Shown: positions 25,109-35,000, counted from the first letter of the stretch. The stretch is DNA of 64,000 bases from Bacteroidaceae bacterium (GCA_024398755.1 JAKSIQ010000001.1:1-64000), one strand, 5' to 3'. Notes: generated from the letters alone by a model not told the origin. A program made the numbers and translations.

Positions 25109-26137
25109 ATGAAACGCAAATCCAGGAAACATCTCATTGGCATTATTGTTACAGCCATTGCGGCAATCGGCGTAGCGGCAGCCATATACCTGTTCATCCT
25201 TATGGCTCCGGTAACCAAAGGACAAGACTTCAATCTCTACCTGTATCCTGACACGTCATCTGACGACATTGTTTCAATGATCAGGCAAAACGACCCGAAA
25301 GCCAGAACTGCCGGTATCAGCGTATGGCTGAAAATGATGCACTATGATGCAATTCCCAAAAGCGGATGCTATACCGTCAGGAGTATGGCATCGGCTGAAA
25401 GTGTTGCAAAAACAATATGTCATGGATTTCAGACACCGGTCAGCATTAGCCTGCGCAGTGTACGTAAGACTGAACTGATGGCAAAAGGAATTGCCATGCA
25501 GATTATGGCAGACTCCGCACAGATTGCCACTCTGCTCAACGATGAAGAGTTTTTGGATTCGTTGGGATATACTCCAGCAACATTATTCTGTATGATAATT
25601 CCAAACACGTATCAGGTGTATTGGAATGTCAAACCGCGCGCGCTCATTGAACGGCTGGCAAAAGAACGAGACATATTCTGGAATGAGGAACGCCGCGCCA
25701 AAGCCGACGCAATCGGGCTAGATGAACTTCAGGTTACTACGCTGGCTTCAATAATAGAAGAAGAAACCGCCATGGCCGATGAATTGCCGACAGTTGCCGG
25801 ATTATATATGAACCGCCTGAAAAAAGGCATGTTGCTTCAGGCTGATCCGACTGTTATCTTTGCTCTTGGAGAACGCCCCAAACGTGTTACCAGACAGCAT
25901 CTCAAGGTCAATTCTCCCTACAACACATATATCAACAAAGGACTTCCTCCCGCTCCGATACGATTCGTAAATCCGCGAAGTATAGATGCCGTTCTGAACT
26001 ACAGCAAGCATTCATACATATATATGTGTGCAAAAGAGGACTTTTCAGGATACCATAACTTTACTGCCAGCTATTCACAGCATATGGCAAATGCCCGCCG
26101 TTACCAGCGGGCATTGAACCAAAGGAACATCAAGTAA
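25109..26137 (+). CDS. mltG: Endolytic murein transglycosylase MltG
   Basis: The protein has 342 residues. A single N-terminal membrane anchor (about residues 9-31) is followed by a LysM-like region and the YceG catalytic domain. The catalytic Glu is in LASIIEEETAMADELPTVAG, followed by the family motifs YMNRLKKGMLLQADPT and SPYNTYINKGLPPAPI. It cleaves nascent glycan strands in the periplasm and helps terminate peptidoglycan chains. It has its own consensus promoter. The stop lies 10 bases from the convergent APH-type gene, with no obvious hairpin between them. Confidence 0.95.
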   Translation: MKRKSRKHLIGIIVTAIAAIGVAAAIYLFILMAPVTKGQDFNLYLYPDTSSDDIVSMIRQNDPKARTAGISVWLKMMHYDAIPKSGCYTVRSMASAESVAKTICHGFQTPVSISLRSVRKTELMAKGIAMQIMADSAQIATLLNDEEFLDSLGYTPATLFCMIIPNTYQVYWNVKPRALIERLAKERDIFWNEERRAKADAIGLDELQVTTLASIIEEETAMADELPTVAGLYMNRLKKGMLLQADPTVIFALGERPKRVTRQHLKVNSPYNTYINKGLPPAPIRFVNPRSIDAVLNYSKHSYIYMCAKEDFSGYHNFTASYSQHMANARRYQRALNQRNIK

Positions 26138-26147
26138 ACTGAACCGA

Positions 26148-26990
26148 TCAGAGTTCAAGCATAGCCTCGCGGAATTTGTCAAACAGCGGCCAATGTCCCA
26201 TTGCATTGTCAAAGAACAACGTACGCAAAAGGAAATATGGTTTCATTTCATGACAAAGTTCCTTGTCTGACTTGGCATCAGGACCGAAGTATGCCTTTTT
26301 GAAATGTTCCCAGAACCTGCGGGTGGTTTCACCATTGATATGGAAATCCTGCTGACGTCTTTCTTCATCAGCAAAGAATGCCGTGAAATACAGCATGGTC
26401 AGATCGAAATACGGATGCCCGTAACAGAATGCACCCAAATCAATGAAGTAATCCTTTTGTCCGTCAGTAATGACATTACCGTAATGGAAATCGCCATGCA
26501 ACAAAGTATGGGTTTCATTCCTGGCGGCAATATCCAAAGCATTATTCAATTCCTGACGCATACTGCCCTGAATATATGTGAGCCTGTCAAGTATTTGAGC
26601 AAATTTTTCTGTCTGACTCGGTACTCTGGAATCTGTTACCGGAGTTGAATGTAATGCAAGTGCCATGTTGGCCATCCTGACTGATAATTCGGGCAATATT
26701 GCAGGATTCTCCGATATAGCAGTACAGAATGATTTCTTATTCAAAATACGCTGATAAATAACGCCCAAACGATTGCCGACCTGTACAAGTTCACCCGGTG
26801 CAGGACAAGGGACACCGTTATCGGAAGCTACCTTGACAATTGTCACCTCTTCGATAACATCATCCCAATTAATCTGTTCGCCATACAATTTCAGCATAAG
26901 AGACGCGTTGGTTTTGTGGTTATAGCTGTCACCTTGTGCGCCACCGCCACACGACACCCATTCGTCAAGTGTTATCTGTTTTATTCCCAT
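26148..26990 (-). CDS. APH-fold phosphotransferase (TIGR02172-like family)
   Basis: The protein has 280 residues in the aminoglycoside-phosphotransferase/choline-kinase fold. The catalytic loop is HGDFHYGNVI (about residues 164-173) and the metal-binding Asp is in YFIDLGAF. The N-terminal lobe has MLKLYG with the ATP-binding Lys and YQRILNKKSF as the hinge. It resembles the Fibrobacter-type paralogous group of APH proteins (TIGR02172), whose substrates are not defined. There is no reason to call it an antibiotic-resistance gene. It is transcribed leftward and alone, convergent with mltG. Confidence 0.82.
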   Translation of the reverse strand: MGIKQITLDEWVSCGGGAQGDSYNHKTNASLMLKLYGEQINWDDVIEEVTIVKVASDNGVPCPAPGELVQVGNRLGVIYQRILNKKSFCTAISENPAILPELSVRMANMALALHSTPVTDSRVPSQTEKFAQILDRLTYIQGSMRQELNNALDIAARNETHTLLHGDFHYGNVITDGQKDYFIDLGAFCYGHPYFDLTMLYFTAFFADEERRQQDFHINGETTRRFWEHFKKAYFGPDAKSDKELCHEMKPYFLLRTLFFDNAMGHWPLFDKFREAMLEL

Positions 26991-27027
26991 ATAAGCTTTA
27001 GAATAATTTGATTGTCAATCAGTCTCA

Positions 27028-28518
27028 TTATTTTGCCAACGGATTCCCCAGGCCTGAATTCTCCTTGTCGTTCTCATCAAGTTTGAAAATCATGAACTGA
27101 CGGTTCGAGTCGGTAAGCGGTTGCCATTCACCTCCGTCAGGACCTTCAGGATCGCTGTACTTGGCAAAATTTGACCAGGCCGTAAGCATCTTCTCTGAAA
27201 GATCCCAATCACCTTCAGTCCATGGACGCCAGCAGTGTTTCAAAGATTTGAAGACAAACCAGAGGTCTGATGAGTGGAACGCTCCGCGCAGACGTTGTGT
27301 CACTTCCGGATGTTTGCCGTCATCAGGCAGAGGACGTGCAAACTGGTATGCCCATGCCTTGCCTCCCATTTCTTCACGGTTAAGGCAGAAGTCAACTATC
27401 TGAGTTCCCATATTGCCGGCATCGTTCAAAGTATATCCTATCAGATATGGCACTTGGGCAAGTGATCCGTCCAGGCATGCATCGTCAAAAGATTCAGGCA
27501 ATGTATAATTGTCAATGTACGGAGAAATAGGACTTTGGCTAAGCGTGCTTCGTTTGCCTGTTACCTGTGTATATATTGTAGCAAGTGAGAAAATGGTCTC
27601 TGTTGAAGCATTGCGCATCTGGCTGAGAGTCTTGAGATTGGCCCAATCCATAACATCCTTGATTGACTGTTCGGCATCGGCCAGCTTAGTCTGCGACTGC
27701 TGAGGCATACCGAATCCCATTCCGACACGCGACGTTCCTGCAGCAGATGCGGGCTGAGGCTTGACAAGTCCGCTTCCACTCATTATCACAGCCTTGTTGA
27801 ACAGTCCTTTGGTTAAAGGTGACGAGCAAAGGAACTTGACACTGCGAGAACCGGCGCTTTGGCCGAATATCATGACATTGTCAGGATCGCCGCCAAACTG
27901 CTCAATGTTCTTCTGCACCCATTTCATGACTTCAATCTGGTCAAGCATACCCCAGTTTCCTGTTGCATGTTCAGGATCTTCAGCACTGATTTCCGGATGT
28001 GCAAAAAAGCCGAAAGGACCTACACGGTAATTGAATGATACAAGAACGACATCCTTGTCAGCCCACTCCTGACCGTCAAATTCAGGTTCCGAGCCCCAGC
28101 CTTCACGCATACCACCACCAAAAATCCATATAGCTACCGGCAGTTTCGCGCCAGGCTTGCCTGGCTTCTTTGTCCACACGTTCAGATAAAGACAATCTTC
28201 GCTGTAAGGGGCTTCATCGCCATATCCCCATTCAGTGGTATAGCCACCAGGATAGTGGGCTGCCTGAAATGGCGGATGTCCAAAGGTATCGCACAACTTG
28301 ACACCATCCCATGGCACTACCGGCTGCGGAGCACGCCAACGGTTCTGTCCCGTCGGAGGTGCTGCAAAAGGAATACCACGATACACTGTCACACCTTTGA
28401 TATCTGTTGAAACGCCCTGAATCTGTCCTCCCTCAATTGAAAGTACCGGGCCCTGATTCTTTGCACTTACGCCGGCAACTGTCAGCATAACGGCAACAAC
28501 GGTAAGAAGTTTTCTCAT
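27028..28518 (-). CDS. Type B carboxylesterase, secreted
   Basis: The protein has 496 residues with a signal peptide ending near VSAKN. It is a carboxylesterase/lipase (CE10-like) alpha/beta hydrolase. The nucleophile Ser221 lies in FGQSAGS, the oxyanion-hole segment is WIFGGGMREG, and the N-terminal signature YRGIPFAAPPTG is typical. The C-terminal His is probably the one in GAFHSSDLWFVF. Enzymes of this type in gut Bacteroidetes often deacylate plant polysaccharides or phenolic esters; the substrate here is not known. It starts 24 bases after the beta-barrel gene on the same strand, so the two form an operon. Confidence 0.9.
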   Translation of the reverse strand: MRKLLTVVAVMLTVAGVSAKNQGPVLSIEGGQIQGVSTDIKGVTVYRGIPFAAPPTGQNRWRAPQPVVPWDGVKLCDTFGHPPFQAAHYPGGYTTEWGYGDEAPYSEDCLYLNVWTKKPGKPGAKLPVAIWIFGGGMREGWGSEPEFDGQEWADKDVVLVSFNYRVGPFGFFAHPEISAEDPEHATGNWGMLDQIEVMKWVQKNIEQFGGDPDNVMIFGQSAGSRSVKFLCSSPLTKGLFNKAVIMSGSGLVKPQPASAAGTSRVGMGFGMPQQSQTKLADAEQSIKDVMDWANLKTLSQMRNASTETIFSLATIYTQVTGKRSTLSQSPISPYIDNYTLPESFDDACLDGSLAQVPYLIGYTLNDAGNMGTQIVDFCLNREEMGGKAWAYQFARPLPDDGKHPEVTQRLRGAFHSSDLWFVFKSLKHCWRPWTEGDWDLSEKMLTAWSNFAKYSDPEGPDGGEWQPLTDSNRQFMIFKLDENDKENSGLGNPLAK

Positions 28519-28542
28519 AATAGTATGGTTATTTGTCTATTG

Positions 28543-30354
28543 TCATTTCATTCTGTACAGCACATCCCTTCCTGCACCAACATCCGTGGTACGTCTTGCG
28601 ACGGCATTCAAGCAATAACGCAGAGATAGTTCTATTCTTCTGGAATCAGCAACAAAACCGGTTTTCAATCTGAAGCCATCACCATAATAACAGATGTTGC
28701 GGTCAGTACGGTGAAGAAGATCCTTTCCCTCAAGTCTGACAACCAGGGCACCATTTGCCAGAAGATGTTTCTGAACTGCCATATTCAAGTCAAAGCAGTT
28801 GTTTTCATAATACATATTGCTTTCATATCCACTGCTTTGGAATGAGAAGCCAAGTTCCGCATCACACGTATTTGACAATGATACTGAATTGTTCAAGTTT
28901 GCAAACCAGATGGGCTTGTCGGAATAATCGTTACCACTATATTCAAACCACTGCGTACGAACGCCACCCTGCCAGCACAAATCCAATTTATCACCGACTG
29001 CCACTTCACGTACGGTCAATGACATTGACAATTGCTGCAACGGCTTGTCTCCATTCGCAGGTTTTTCAATAATAGCAGCTTTTGAGTAATATGGAGACTC
29101 AGTATCAATTCTGCCGAATGTCTGTACTATAGGATTGTCAGAATAGGAATAGTCTGCTGCAAATTCAAGTATGCGTCCTGCTGCCGTCATTTTCAGATTC
29201 TGCACATACTGCGGACGCAATTCGGAACTTCCTGACCTGAACATGTAGCGGTTGCCATATCTGACGGCCTCATTGTACTGGGAAAAAGCAGGACGCTTTG
29301 TGAAGGATGAATAAGATAATGCGACAGGGATTCGCCCCATATCGAACTGAGCAGTAACTGAAGGATATACTTTATCTGTATTCAAATCAAGATTCCTGGA
29401 ATTTCCTGCTTGGGGAACAAAGCTGAAACCGTAATGCTCATACTCCAATCCGGCGACAATTGAATATCTGTCTTGAACAAGTCCGTATCCGATATTCGCC
29501 CGAACATTGTTTTCAAGCACTTCATTCTGATCGAGAGTATTCTGCATAAACGATTCGTCCAGCAGATAGTAATCTGAATAGTGATATGAGAAAGAGGCTT
29601 CGCCTCCAACTTTGACGAATCCGTTCTCAAATGCTCTTGTTACGACCAGTTTTGAAGCAAGCATTCTGTTTTTTTCCATATTGCCGGAGAAAACACCCCG
29701 GGCGTGATGGTCCAGGTCTTCTTCATCTGTATAATTTTCGTCTGCATCACGATTCATAAACAGGACGGTATTGAAATCCAGAACAAAGTCTCCAACATGG
29801 CCGAAATAGAACAGATTGGCGTTCAAATCTATTGGAGCCTCACCTACCGTCTGAGTACCCAGGCAATGAATGGAATCCATCAGATAACTTGACTTTGCCA
29901 TTTCATCTATCTTGCTTACTGACAAATATGACTTGTCATGAATGTCCTTCTTTGACACCGTATTGAATTTCAAGTTGAAACCTGCCGTTCCATCACCGTC
30001 AAGAAGCCAGTTGGCGCCGCCCTTCAATCCATAACCGGTACTCTCAATACCGCGCGCAATATGCCCATGACTGTCAAAATGCAAGTCAGAATCGGACTCA
30101 CTGGAATAGTCCCCTTTCAGATTGTCATATGACGATATGACATTGAATCCAGCAAAGACACATGACCTGCCATTAATAAAATTCACGTCCAGACGACCGT
30201 TCTTTTCCGCATGATCGATAATATCAACCGATCTGGCGCTTGAAACCGATGCATCCAATCCAATTACATCATTACAGTCAGATGTAGTGTCAGCCCATAC
30301 GGCAGCAACGTTTGAGACTGCCAGCAACGCAGCGATAATGACGTTTTTTTTCAT
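28543..30354 (-). CDS. Plug-less outer-membrane beta-barrel protein (OMP_b-brl_3-like)
   Basis: The protein has 603 residues with a signal peptide (MKKNVIIAALL..., cleavage near WADTT). The mature protein goes directly into barrel strands resembling the C-terminal part of TonB-dependent-receptor-like proteins: GLKGGANWLLDG, VGGEASFSYHYSDYY, YSIVAGLEYEHYGF, SYSSFTKRPAFSQYN, and SELRPQYVQNLKM matching the family's NPxLxPQ region. No carboxypeptidase-like domain, TonB box or plug is seen, and at about 600 residues it is shorter than family members near 780-800. It may be a passive channel or a receptor remnant. Operon with the carboxylesterase. Confidence 0.7.
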   Translation of the reverse strand: MKKNVIIAALLAVSNVAAVWADTTSDCNDVIGLDASVSSARSVDIIDHAEKNGRLDVNFINGRSCVFAGFNVISSYDNLKGDYSSESDSDLHFDSHGHIARGIESTGYGLKGGANWLLDGDGTAGFNLKFNTVSKKDIHDKSYLSVSKIDEMAKSSYLMDSIHCLGTQTVGEAPIDLNANLFYFGHVGDFVLDFNTVLFMNRDADENYTDEEDLDHHARGVFSGNMEKNRMLASKLVVTRAFENGFVKVGGEASFSYHYSDYYLLDESFMQNTLDQNEVLENNVRANIGYGLVQDRYSIVAGLEYEHYGFSFVPQAGNSRNLDLNTDKVYPSVTAQFDMGRIPVALSYSSFTKRPAFSQYNEAVRYGNRYMFRSGSSELRPQYVQNLKMTAAGRILEFAADYSYSDNPIVQTFGRIDTESPYYSKAAIIEKPANGDKPLQQLSMSLTVREVAVGDKLDLCWQGGVRTQWFEYSGNDYSDKPIWFANLNNSVSLSNTCDAELGFSFQSSGYESNMYYENNCFDLNMAVQKHLLANGALVVRLEGKDLLHRTDRNICYYGDGFRLKTGFVADSRRIELSLRYCLNAVARRTTDVGAGRDVLYRMK

Positions 30355-30417
30355 TGCTCTTATTATTATAAACTTCACTAACGGTAAAGATAATGCATTT
30401 TCCCGACTCGTTATGTA

Positions 30418-31377
30418 TCAGCTGACCACATTGACAGGATGACCGTCAAGAAAAGCACTGATATTGTGTTTGCATATTTTCACAAGCCTTTCACGCGCCT
30501 CGACTGATGCCCATGCTATATGAGGAGTGATGAAGCAGTTTTCAACTGATATCAAAGGATTGTCCGGACTGGCAGGTTCCTGTGAAAGCACGTCGGCACA
30601 ATACGCAGAAATACAGCCTTGCTTCAGTGCGCACGCAATATCGTGCTCGTTGACCAGGCCGCCACGGCCGGTATTGACCAGAACCGCACCTGTTTTGCAT
30701 AATGAAAGAGTGCGTCCGTTGATCATTTCACGATTGGCTTCAGTAAGCGGACAATGAAGGCTGATGACATCGCTCTCTGAAAGAAGCGTCTCCAGTTTAG
30801 CCGCTCTTATTCCCGATGGCAATGATTCTTGCGGTTTGGAAGTAACGGCAAGCACTTTCATTCCAAAAGCGAGCGCTATTTTTGCCACCTTCATGCCTAT
30901 ACTGCCAAGACCGACAACGCCGAGCGTCAGTCCTGCAAGTTCATGAATCGGATAATCATAATAGCAAAATGACACATTACGGCACCATCGGCCGTCACGA
31001 TTCTGTACCGCATAATAGTCAACCTTGTTGAATACATTCAGAATCAGTGCCCAGGTATGCTGCGCAACACTGTCGGTGCTGTACGCCGGAATATTTGTAA
31101 CGGTTATGCCATGTCTGGCCGCAGCGGCTACGTCTACAACATTGTATCCCGTTGCCATAACGCCAATGTACTTCAATTCAGGCAGTTCATCAATCATCGA
31201 AGCCGATATCACCACCTTGTTGGTCAGCACCAGTTGTGCTCCACGCATACGTTCCAATGCCAGGTGCGCAGGCGTATTGTCATAATAATCAATATTTGGA
31301 ATCCTGCTGCCTTCAACCTCCTGCCTCCATGGCAGTTGGGGTACGATGTCACCACCGTCAAGAATTACAAGCTTCAT
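30418..31377 (-). CDS. D-2-hydroxyacid dehydrogenase (glycerate dehydrogenase/hydroxypyruvate reductase type)
   Basis: The protein has 319 residues. The NAD-binding Rossmann motif is GVVGLGSIGMKVAK (about residues 149-162). The catalytic Arg lies in LVNTGRGGLV, the Glu in the SQEPAS segment, and the His in FITPHIAWAS. It probably interconverts hydroxypyruvate or glyoxylate and the D-hydroxyacid with NAD(P)H in the cytoplasm. ATG 31377 begins the domain (MKLVILDGG). A longer frame upstream would run into the 6S RNA and is rejected. The start codon is only about 20 bases beyond the end of the 6S RNA, so it may be expressed by read-through. Confidence 0.88.
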   Translation of the reverse strand: MKLVILDGGDIVPQLPWRQEVEGSRIPNIDYYDNTPAHLALERMRGAQLVLTNKVVISASMIDELPELKYIGVMATGYNVVDVAAAARHGITVTNIPAYSTDSVAQHTWALILNVFNKVDYYAVQNRDGRWCRNVSFCYYDYPIHELAGLTLGVVGLGSIGMKVAKIALAFGMKVLAVTSKPQESLPSGIRAAKLETLLSESDVISLHCPLTEANREMINGRTLSLCKTGAVLVNTGRGGLVNEHDIACALKQGCISAYCADVLSQEPASPDNPLISVENCFITPHIAWASVEARERLVKICKHNISAFLDGHPVNVVS

Positions 31378-31394
31378 TGTGCAAATAGGTTGCA

Positions 31395-31581
31395 AAAAAT
31401 AAAAAAACCGTACCGGTGATGTGATGAGAACTCCGAGAAAAAATGTTTTGAGCGCCCAGTTCCCTTTGTAATCCACCGACCGAAGGTTACTCCCGAAAGA
31501 GCGTGGCCCGCCATTGGAAACCGAAGCAGTCCCGGCATTCTGAATTGTTTGATGAGTCTCCCGATCTAGCCCGGTACGGTT
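31395..31581 (-). ncRNA. ssrS: 6S RNA (Bacteroidales-1 RNA)
   Basis: This is a structured, non-coding stretch of about 185 bases directly downstream of rplT, the characteristic location of the Bacteroidales-1 RNA, which has been recognised as the Bacteroidales 6S RNA. The ends form a perfect long-range stem (31571-31581 with 31406-31416), and the 3' arm runs into a long T-tract interrupted by one A. Just inside, a second stem pairs GAGACUC with GAGUUCUC, leaving a large central bubble. Small internal hairpins with UUCG-like loops lie near the far end. A -7 box precedes the 5' end. 6S RNA binds RNA polymerase holoenzyme and mimics an open promoter. Confidence 0.82.
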
Positions 31582-31585
31582 ATGA

Positions 31586-31593
31586 CAAAGATA
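31586..31593 (-). promoter_or_regulatory. -7 box of the 6S RNA
   Basis: TATCTTTG on the minus strand is an exact TAnnTTTG match, five bases before the start of the closing stem. It lies immediately left of the rplT terminator hairpin. No clear TTTG -33 element is seen. Confidence 0.7.
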
Positions 31594-31596
31594 TAT

Positions 31597-31634
31597 AAAA
31601 AATCGGGCGGCCTGAACAGGTCACCCGATTTTTT
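31597..31634 (-). terminator. Terminator of the infC-rpmI-rplT operon
   Basis: An 11-bp stem (31597-31607 with 31624-31634) with A/T-rich ends encloses a small inner hairpin (CCTG/CAGG). It lies 19 bases beyond the rplT stop and its T-tract reads in the minus direction. Confidence 0.88.
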
Positions 31635-31652
31635 ATCTGAAAGGCTTTTAAG

Positions 31653-31997
31653 TTACTTTACCTTCTTTACGATAGCCTTGAATGCTTCCGGATTGTTCAT
31701 GGCCAGATCGGCAAGAACCTTGCGGTTGATTTCGATGCCAGCCTTGTGAATTGCACCCATAAGCTGTGAATAGTTCATACCCTCAAGACGTGCGGCAGCG
31801 TTGATACGCTGAATCCAAAGAGCACGGAACTCTCTCTTCTTGTCCTTACGGTCACGGTATGCATAAGTCAAACCCTTTTCCCAAGTGTTCTTGGCAACGG
31901 TCCAGACGTTCTTTCTTGCACCAAAGTAACCTCTGGTCAGACCTAAAATTTTCTTTCTCTTTGCTCTTGAAGCAACGTGATTTACTGATCTCGGCAT
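31653..31997 (-). CDS. rplT: 50S ribosomal protein L20
   Basis: The 114-residue protein is a complete L20. It shows [45 protein letters not shown] and [16 protein letters not shown]. It binds 23S rRNA early in 50S assembly, and in some bacteria it represses its own operon. It is the last gene of thrS-infC-rpmI-rplT. The 95-base gap to rpmI is longer than usual and could hold a control structure, but I see no definite hairpin there. Confidence 0.97.
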   Translation of the reverse strand: MPRSVNHVASRAKRKKILGLTRGYFGARKNVWTVAKNTWEKGLTYAYRDRKDKKREFRALWIQRINAAARLEGMNYSQLMGAIHKAGIEINRKVLADLAMNNPEAFKAIVKKVK

Positions 31998-32092
31998 AGT
32001 TTTCTGTTTTTTGAATGTCAGCGCCCGTCAAAAGCAGGACTTACGGCTGACAAATCGGTTAATTTTACTGTTGACTGATCACTTTTTTCGGG

Positions 32093-32290
32093 TTATCTCA
32101 TGCAGAGCAGATCCTTAACCTGCTTTACATTGGCCTGGTCAAGCAGTGTAAACTTGTCCAGATTTCTCTTACGCTTGGTTGACTTCTTGGTCAGAATGTG
32201 ACTGTGATAAGCGTGTTTTCTCTTGATTTTGCCCGATCCGGTAAGAGCGAATCTTTTTTTGGAACCGGAATTAGTCTTTGATTTCAACAT
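32093..32290 (-). CDS. rpmI: 50S ribosomal protein L35
   Basis: The 65-residue protein is a complete, strongly basic L35 ([18 protein letters not shown]..., [14 protein letters not shown]). The length is as expected. It lies between infC and rplT, the order conserved across bacteria. Confidence 0.97.
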   Translation of the reverse strand: MLKSKTNSGSKKRFALTGSGKIKRKHAYHSHILTKKSTKRKRNLDKFTLLDQANVKQVKDLLCMR

Positions 32291-32355
32291 TGTTATTAAA
32301 GTTTTGTTTGTTATATAAAACCACGGCGCACCATGCCGGAGCGCATAGGCTGTTT

Positions 32356-32931
32356 TTACTGTTCCTTCTCTTCCTGCTGTGGAGCATCCGGCTTCTTGGG
32401 AGCACCCGCACCCTTCTTCGGCGAAATGAAGATGGTCATGCGCTTGCCTTCAAGTATCGGAGCCTGTTCCTGTTTACCATACTCTTCAAGGTCTTTCGTG
32501 AATCTTGCAAGAAGATTTTCACCCTGCTCCTTGAAAAGAATTGAACGGCCGCGGAAAAACACATAAGCCTTGACCTTGTCTCCGCTCTTCAGGAACTCCA
32601 TGGCATGCTTCAACTTGAAGTTATAGTCATGATCGTCTGTCTGGGGCCCGAAACGGATTTCCTTGACGTCAATCTTGACCTGTTTTGCCTTGGCTTCCTT
32701 CTGCTTTTTCTTCAGCTGATACAGAAACTTTGAAAAATCCACTATTCTGCATACTGGAGGAACCGCATTGGGCGATATCATAACCAAGTCAAGTTCCATG
32801 TCGTCGGCCATCTTCAATGCATCACGCAGTGATACGACTTTAGGCTCAAAACCTTCTCCGACTATACGTACCTCACGAGCTCGAATCTGCTCGTTAACCT
32901 GATACTGGTCACTCAAATTGTCTTTCTTCAT
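32356..32931 (-). CDS. infC: Translation initiation factor IF-3
   Basis: The protein has 191 residues. The N-terminal domain has [13 protein letters not shown] and [17 protein letters not shown]. The linker is lysine-rich, and the C-terminal domain has [18 protein letters not shown] and [10 protein letters not shown]. It binds the 30S subunit and controls start-site selection. The C-terminus carries an extra Lys/Pro/Glu-rich tail (about 20 residues) beyond the bacterial core, common in Bacteroidetes. The start here is a standard ATG, unlike the rare AUU start of E. coli infC. It has its own -7 box overlapping the thrS stop. Confidence 0.97.
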   Translation of the reverse strand: MKKDNLSDQYQVNEQIRAREVRIVGEGFEPKVVSLRDALKMADDMELDLVMISPNAVPPVCRIVDFSKFLYQLKKKQKEAKAKQVKIDVKEIRFGPQTDDHDYNFKLKHAMEFLKSGDKVKAYVFFRGRSILFKEQGENLLARFTKDLEEYGKQEQAPILEGKRMTIFISPKKGAGAPKKPDAPQQEEKEQ

Positions 32932-32969
32932 TCAGTATGTCTGTTCGTAGATAATTCTCCAAGCGGGCG

Positions 32970-32977
32970 CAAAATTA
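32970..32977 (-). promoter_or_regulatory. -7 box upstream of infC, overlapping the thrS stop codon
   Basis: TAATTTTG on the minus strand shares its TAA with the thrS stop. Transcription would begin about 30 bases before infC. No TTTG is found at -33 spacing. Confidence 0.55.
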
Positions 32978-34927
32978 CCATTTATTTATCATAGAATTGA
33001 CTTCGTCGGCAATTTTTTTACCAAAGTCGTCAATTTTCATGTTGCCAAGGTTTTCTGCGCCCTGTTTACGTACATTAACCTCGCCAAGTTCCGCTTCTTT
33101 TTCACCGACAACAAGCATGTAAGGAACATGTTTGACTTCGTTGTCACGGATCTTGCGGCCAATCTTCTCGTTACGGTCATCAACAAAGGCACGGACATCG
33201 TACTTTTCAAGTTCCTGCTTTACTTTGTAGGCATAGTCGCAGGTCTTTTCCGATATGGGCAGGATAGCCACCTGATCAGGTGTGAGCCAGAGCGGGAATT
33301 TGCCGGCGGTATGTTCAATGAGAACTGCCACAAAACGCTCCATTGAGCCGAAAGGTGCACGGTGAATCATGACAGGACGCTTCTTGGTGTTATCTTCAGC
33401 AATGTATTCCAACTGGAAACGCTGCGGCAGCTGGTAGTCAACCTGGATGGTGCCGAGCTGCCAACGACGGCCGATGGCATCCTTGACCATGAAGTCCAGC
33501 TTTGGTCCGTAGAAGGCGGCCTCACCATATTCCACCTTGGCCTTCATGCCCTTCTCTGCGCATGCGTCAACAATGGCCTGTTCGGCTGTTGCCCAGTCTT
33601 CATCGGAACCTATATATTTCTCAGTGTTGTTCTTGTCACGCAGTGAAATCTGAACCTCAACGTTCTCATCGGAGAAATTGAATATTGAGAATACGGTCTG
33701 GATGATTTCCATGACTTTGATGAATTCACCCTTCACCTGGTCGGGACGGCAGAAGATATGGGCATCGTCCTGAGTGAAGCAACGCACACGGGTAAGTCCG
33801 TGAAGTTCGCCGCTCTGCTCATAGCGATAGACCGTACCGAATTCGGCGCAGCGGAAAGGAAGTTCTCTGTAACTGCGCGGACGGTTGGCAAAGACCTCAC
33901 AGTGGTGAGGGCAGTTCATCGGTTTCAGCAGATATTCCTCATCCTCTTCCGGTGTGTGTATGGGCTGGAAACTGTCCTTGCCGTAATGGTCCCAGTGACC
34001 TGATGTGACGTAAAGGTTCTTGCCTCCGATATTTGGGGTGATGACTTCCTGATAACCGTATTTCTTCTGGATGCGACGCAACAGGTCCTGCAGGCGCAGA
34101 CGCATGTCTGTTCCCTTTGGCAGCCAGATGGGCAGTCCCTTTCCTACACGTTCCGAGAACATGAACAGTTCCATTTCCTTGCCTATCTTGCGGTGATCGC
34201 GCTTCTTGGCCTCTTCTATCATTACCAGATATTCATCCAGCATTTTCTTCTTGGGGTACGAAATGCCGTATATGCGCTGCATCTGGTCACGGGTGGCATC
34301 ACCACGCCAGAATGCGCCAGCAACGCTCATCAGCTTGACGGCCTTGATTGCACCGGTGCTTACCAGATGCGGTCCCTTGCAGAGGTCTGTAAACTTGCCC
34401 TGAGTATATGTGGTGATTGAACCGTCCTGAAGATCCTGTTCAATATGTTCACACTTGTAGTTCTGACCTGCAGCCTTGAACTGTGCAAGACAGTCTGCCT
34501 TGCCGACTTCCTTACGTACAAGAGGTTCATTAAGACGTGCAAGTTCAAGCATCTTGTTCTCAATGGCAGCAAAATCACCTTCACGGATCTGACCTCCGTC
34601 GGGCAGCATGACATCATAGAAGAAGCCGTTCTCAATTGCCGGGCCGAATCCGAACTGGATGCCGGGATAAAGTTCCTGCAGAGCCTCGGCAAGCAGATGT
34701 GCGCTGGTATGCCAGAAAGCATGCTTTGCCTCATCATCGTCCCACTTGTGCAGTTTGATTGAGGCATCCTGCATGACAGGACGGTTCAGTTCAGTTATTT
34801 CATCATTGACGCTGCATGCCAGTACGTCCTGTGCAAGGCGCTGGCTGATGCTTTCGGCAATTTCGAAGCCCGTAACGCCCTGTTCATACTGACGTACGGA
34901 TCCGTCGGGAAAAGTGATATTGATCAT
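32975..34927 (-). CDS. thrS: Threonyl-tRNA synthetase
   Basis: The protein has 650 residues and all ThrRS domains: an N-terminal TGS domain ([17 protein letters not shown]), the editing domain with [11 protein letters not shown] (HxxxH zinc/editing motif), class II motif 2 ([16 protein letters not shown]...[16 protein letters not shown]) and motif 3 ([13 protein letters not shown]). The C-terminal anticodon-binding domain follows. It charges tRNA-Thr and clears mischarged Ser-tRNA-Thr. Full-length, first gene of the translation block. Confidence 0.98.
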   Translation of the reverse strand: MINITFPDGSVRQYEQGVTGFEIAESISQRLAQDVLACSVNDEITELNRPVMQDASIKLHKWDDDEAKHAFWHTSAHLLAEALQELYPGIQFGFGPAIENGFFYDVMLPDGGQIREGDFAAIENKMLELARLNEPLVRKEVGKADCLAQFKAAGQNYKCEHIEQDLQDGSITTYTQGKFTDLCKGPHLVSTGAIKAVKLMSVAGAFWRGDATRDQMQRIYGISYPKKKMLDEYLVMIEEAKKRDHRKIGKEMELFMFSERVGKGLPIWLPKGTDMRLRLQDLLRRIQKKYGYQEVITPNIGGKNLYVTSGHWDHYGKDSFQPIHTPEEDEEYLLKPMNCPHHCEVFANRPRSYRELPFRCAEFGTVYRYEQSGELHGLTRVRCFTQDDAHIFCRPDQVKGEFIKVMEIIQTVFSIFNFSDENVEVQISLRDKNNTEKYIGSDEDWATAEQAIVDACAEKGMKAKVEYGEAAFYGPKLDFMVKDAIGRRWQLGTIQVDYQLPQRFQLEYIAEDNTKKRPVMIHRAPFGSMERFVAVLIEHTAGKFPLWLTPDQVAILPISEKTCDYAYKVKQELEKYDVRAFVDDRNEKIGRKIRDNEVKHVPYMLVVGEKEAELGEVNVRKQGAENLGNMKIDDFGKKIADEVNSMINKW

Positions 34928-34970
34928 ATATGTCGTAATTTGTTCTTACAAAGTATATTTCAAAAGTCCG

Positions 34971-34978
34971 CAAAATTA
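34971..34978 (-). promoter_or_regulatory. -7 box of thrS
   Basis: TAATTTTG on the minus strand matches TAnnTTTG exactly, about 45 bases before the thrS ATG and past the end of the TPR gene. The -33 position is not a clear TTTG. Confidence 0.6.
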
Positions 34979-35000
34979 CCAAATTGTTTTCATTCCGCAG

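Noticed and set aside
26148..26990. Aminoglycoside resistance kinase
   Set aside because: Only the general APH fold is seen. It belongs with uncharacterised chromosomal APH-like proteins.
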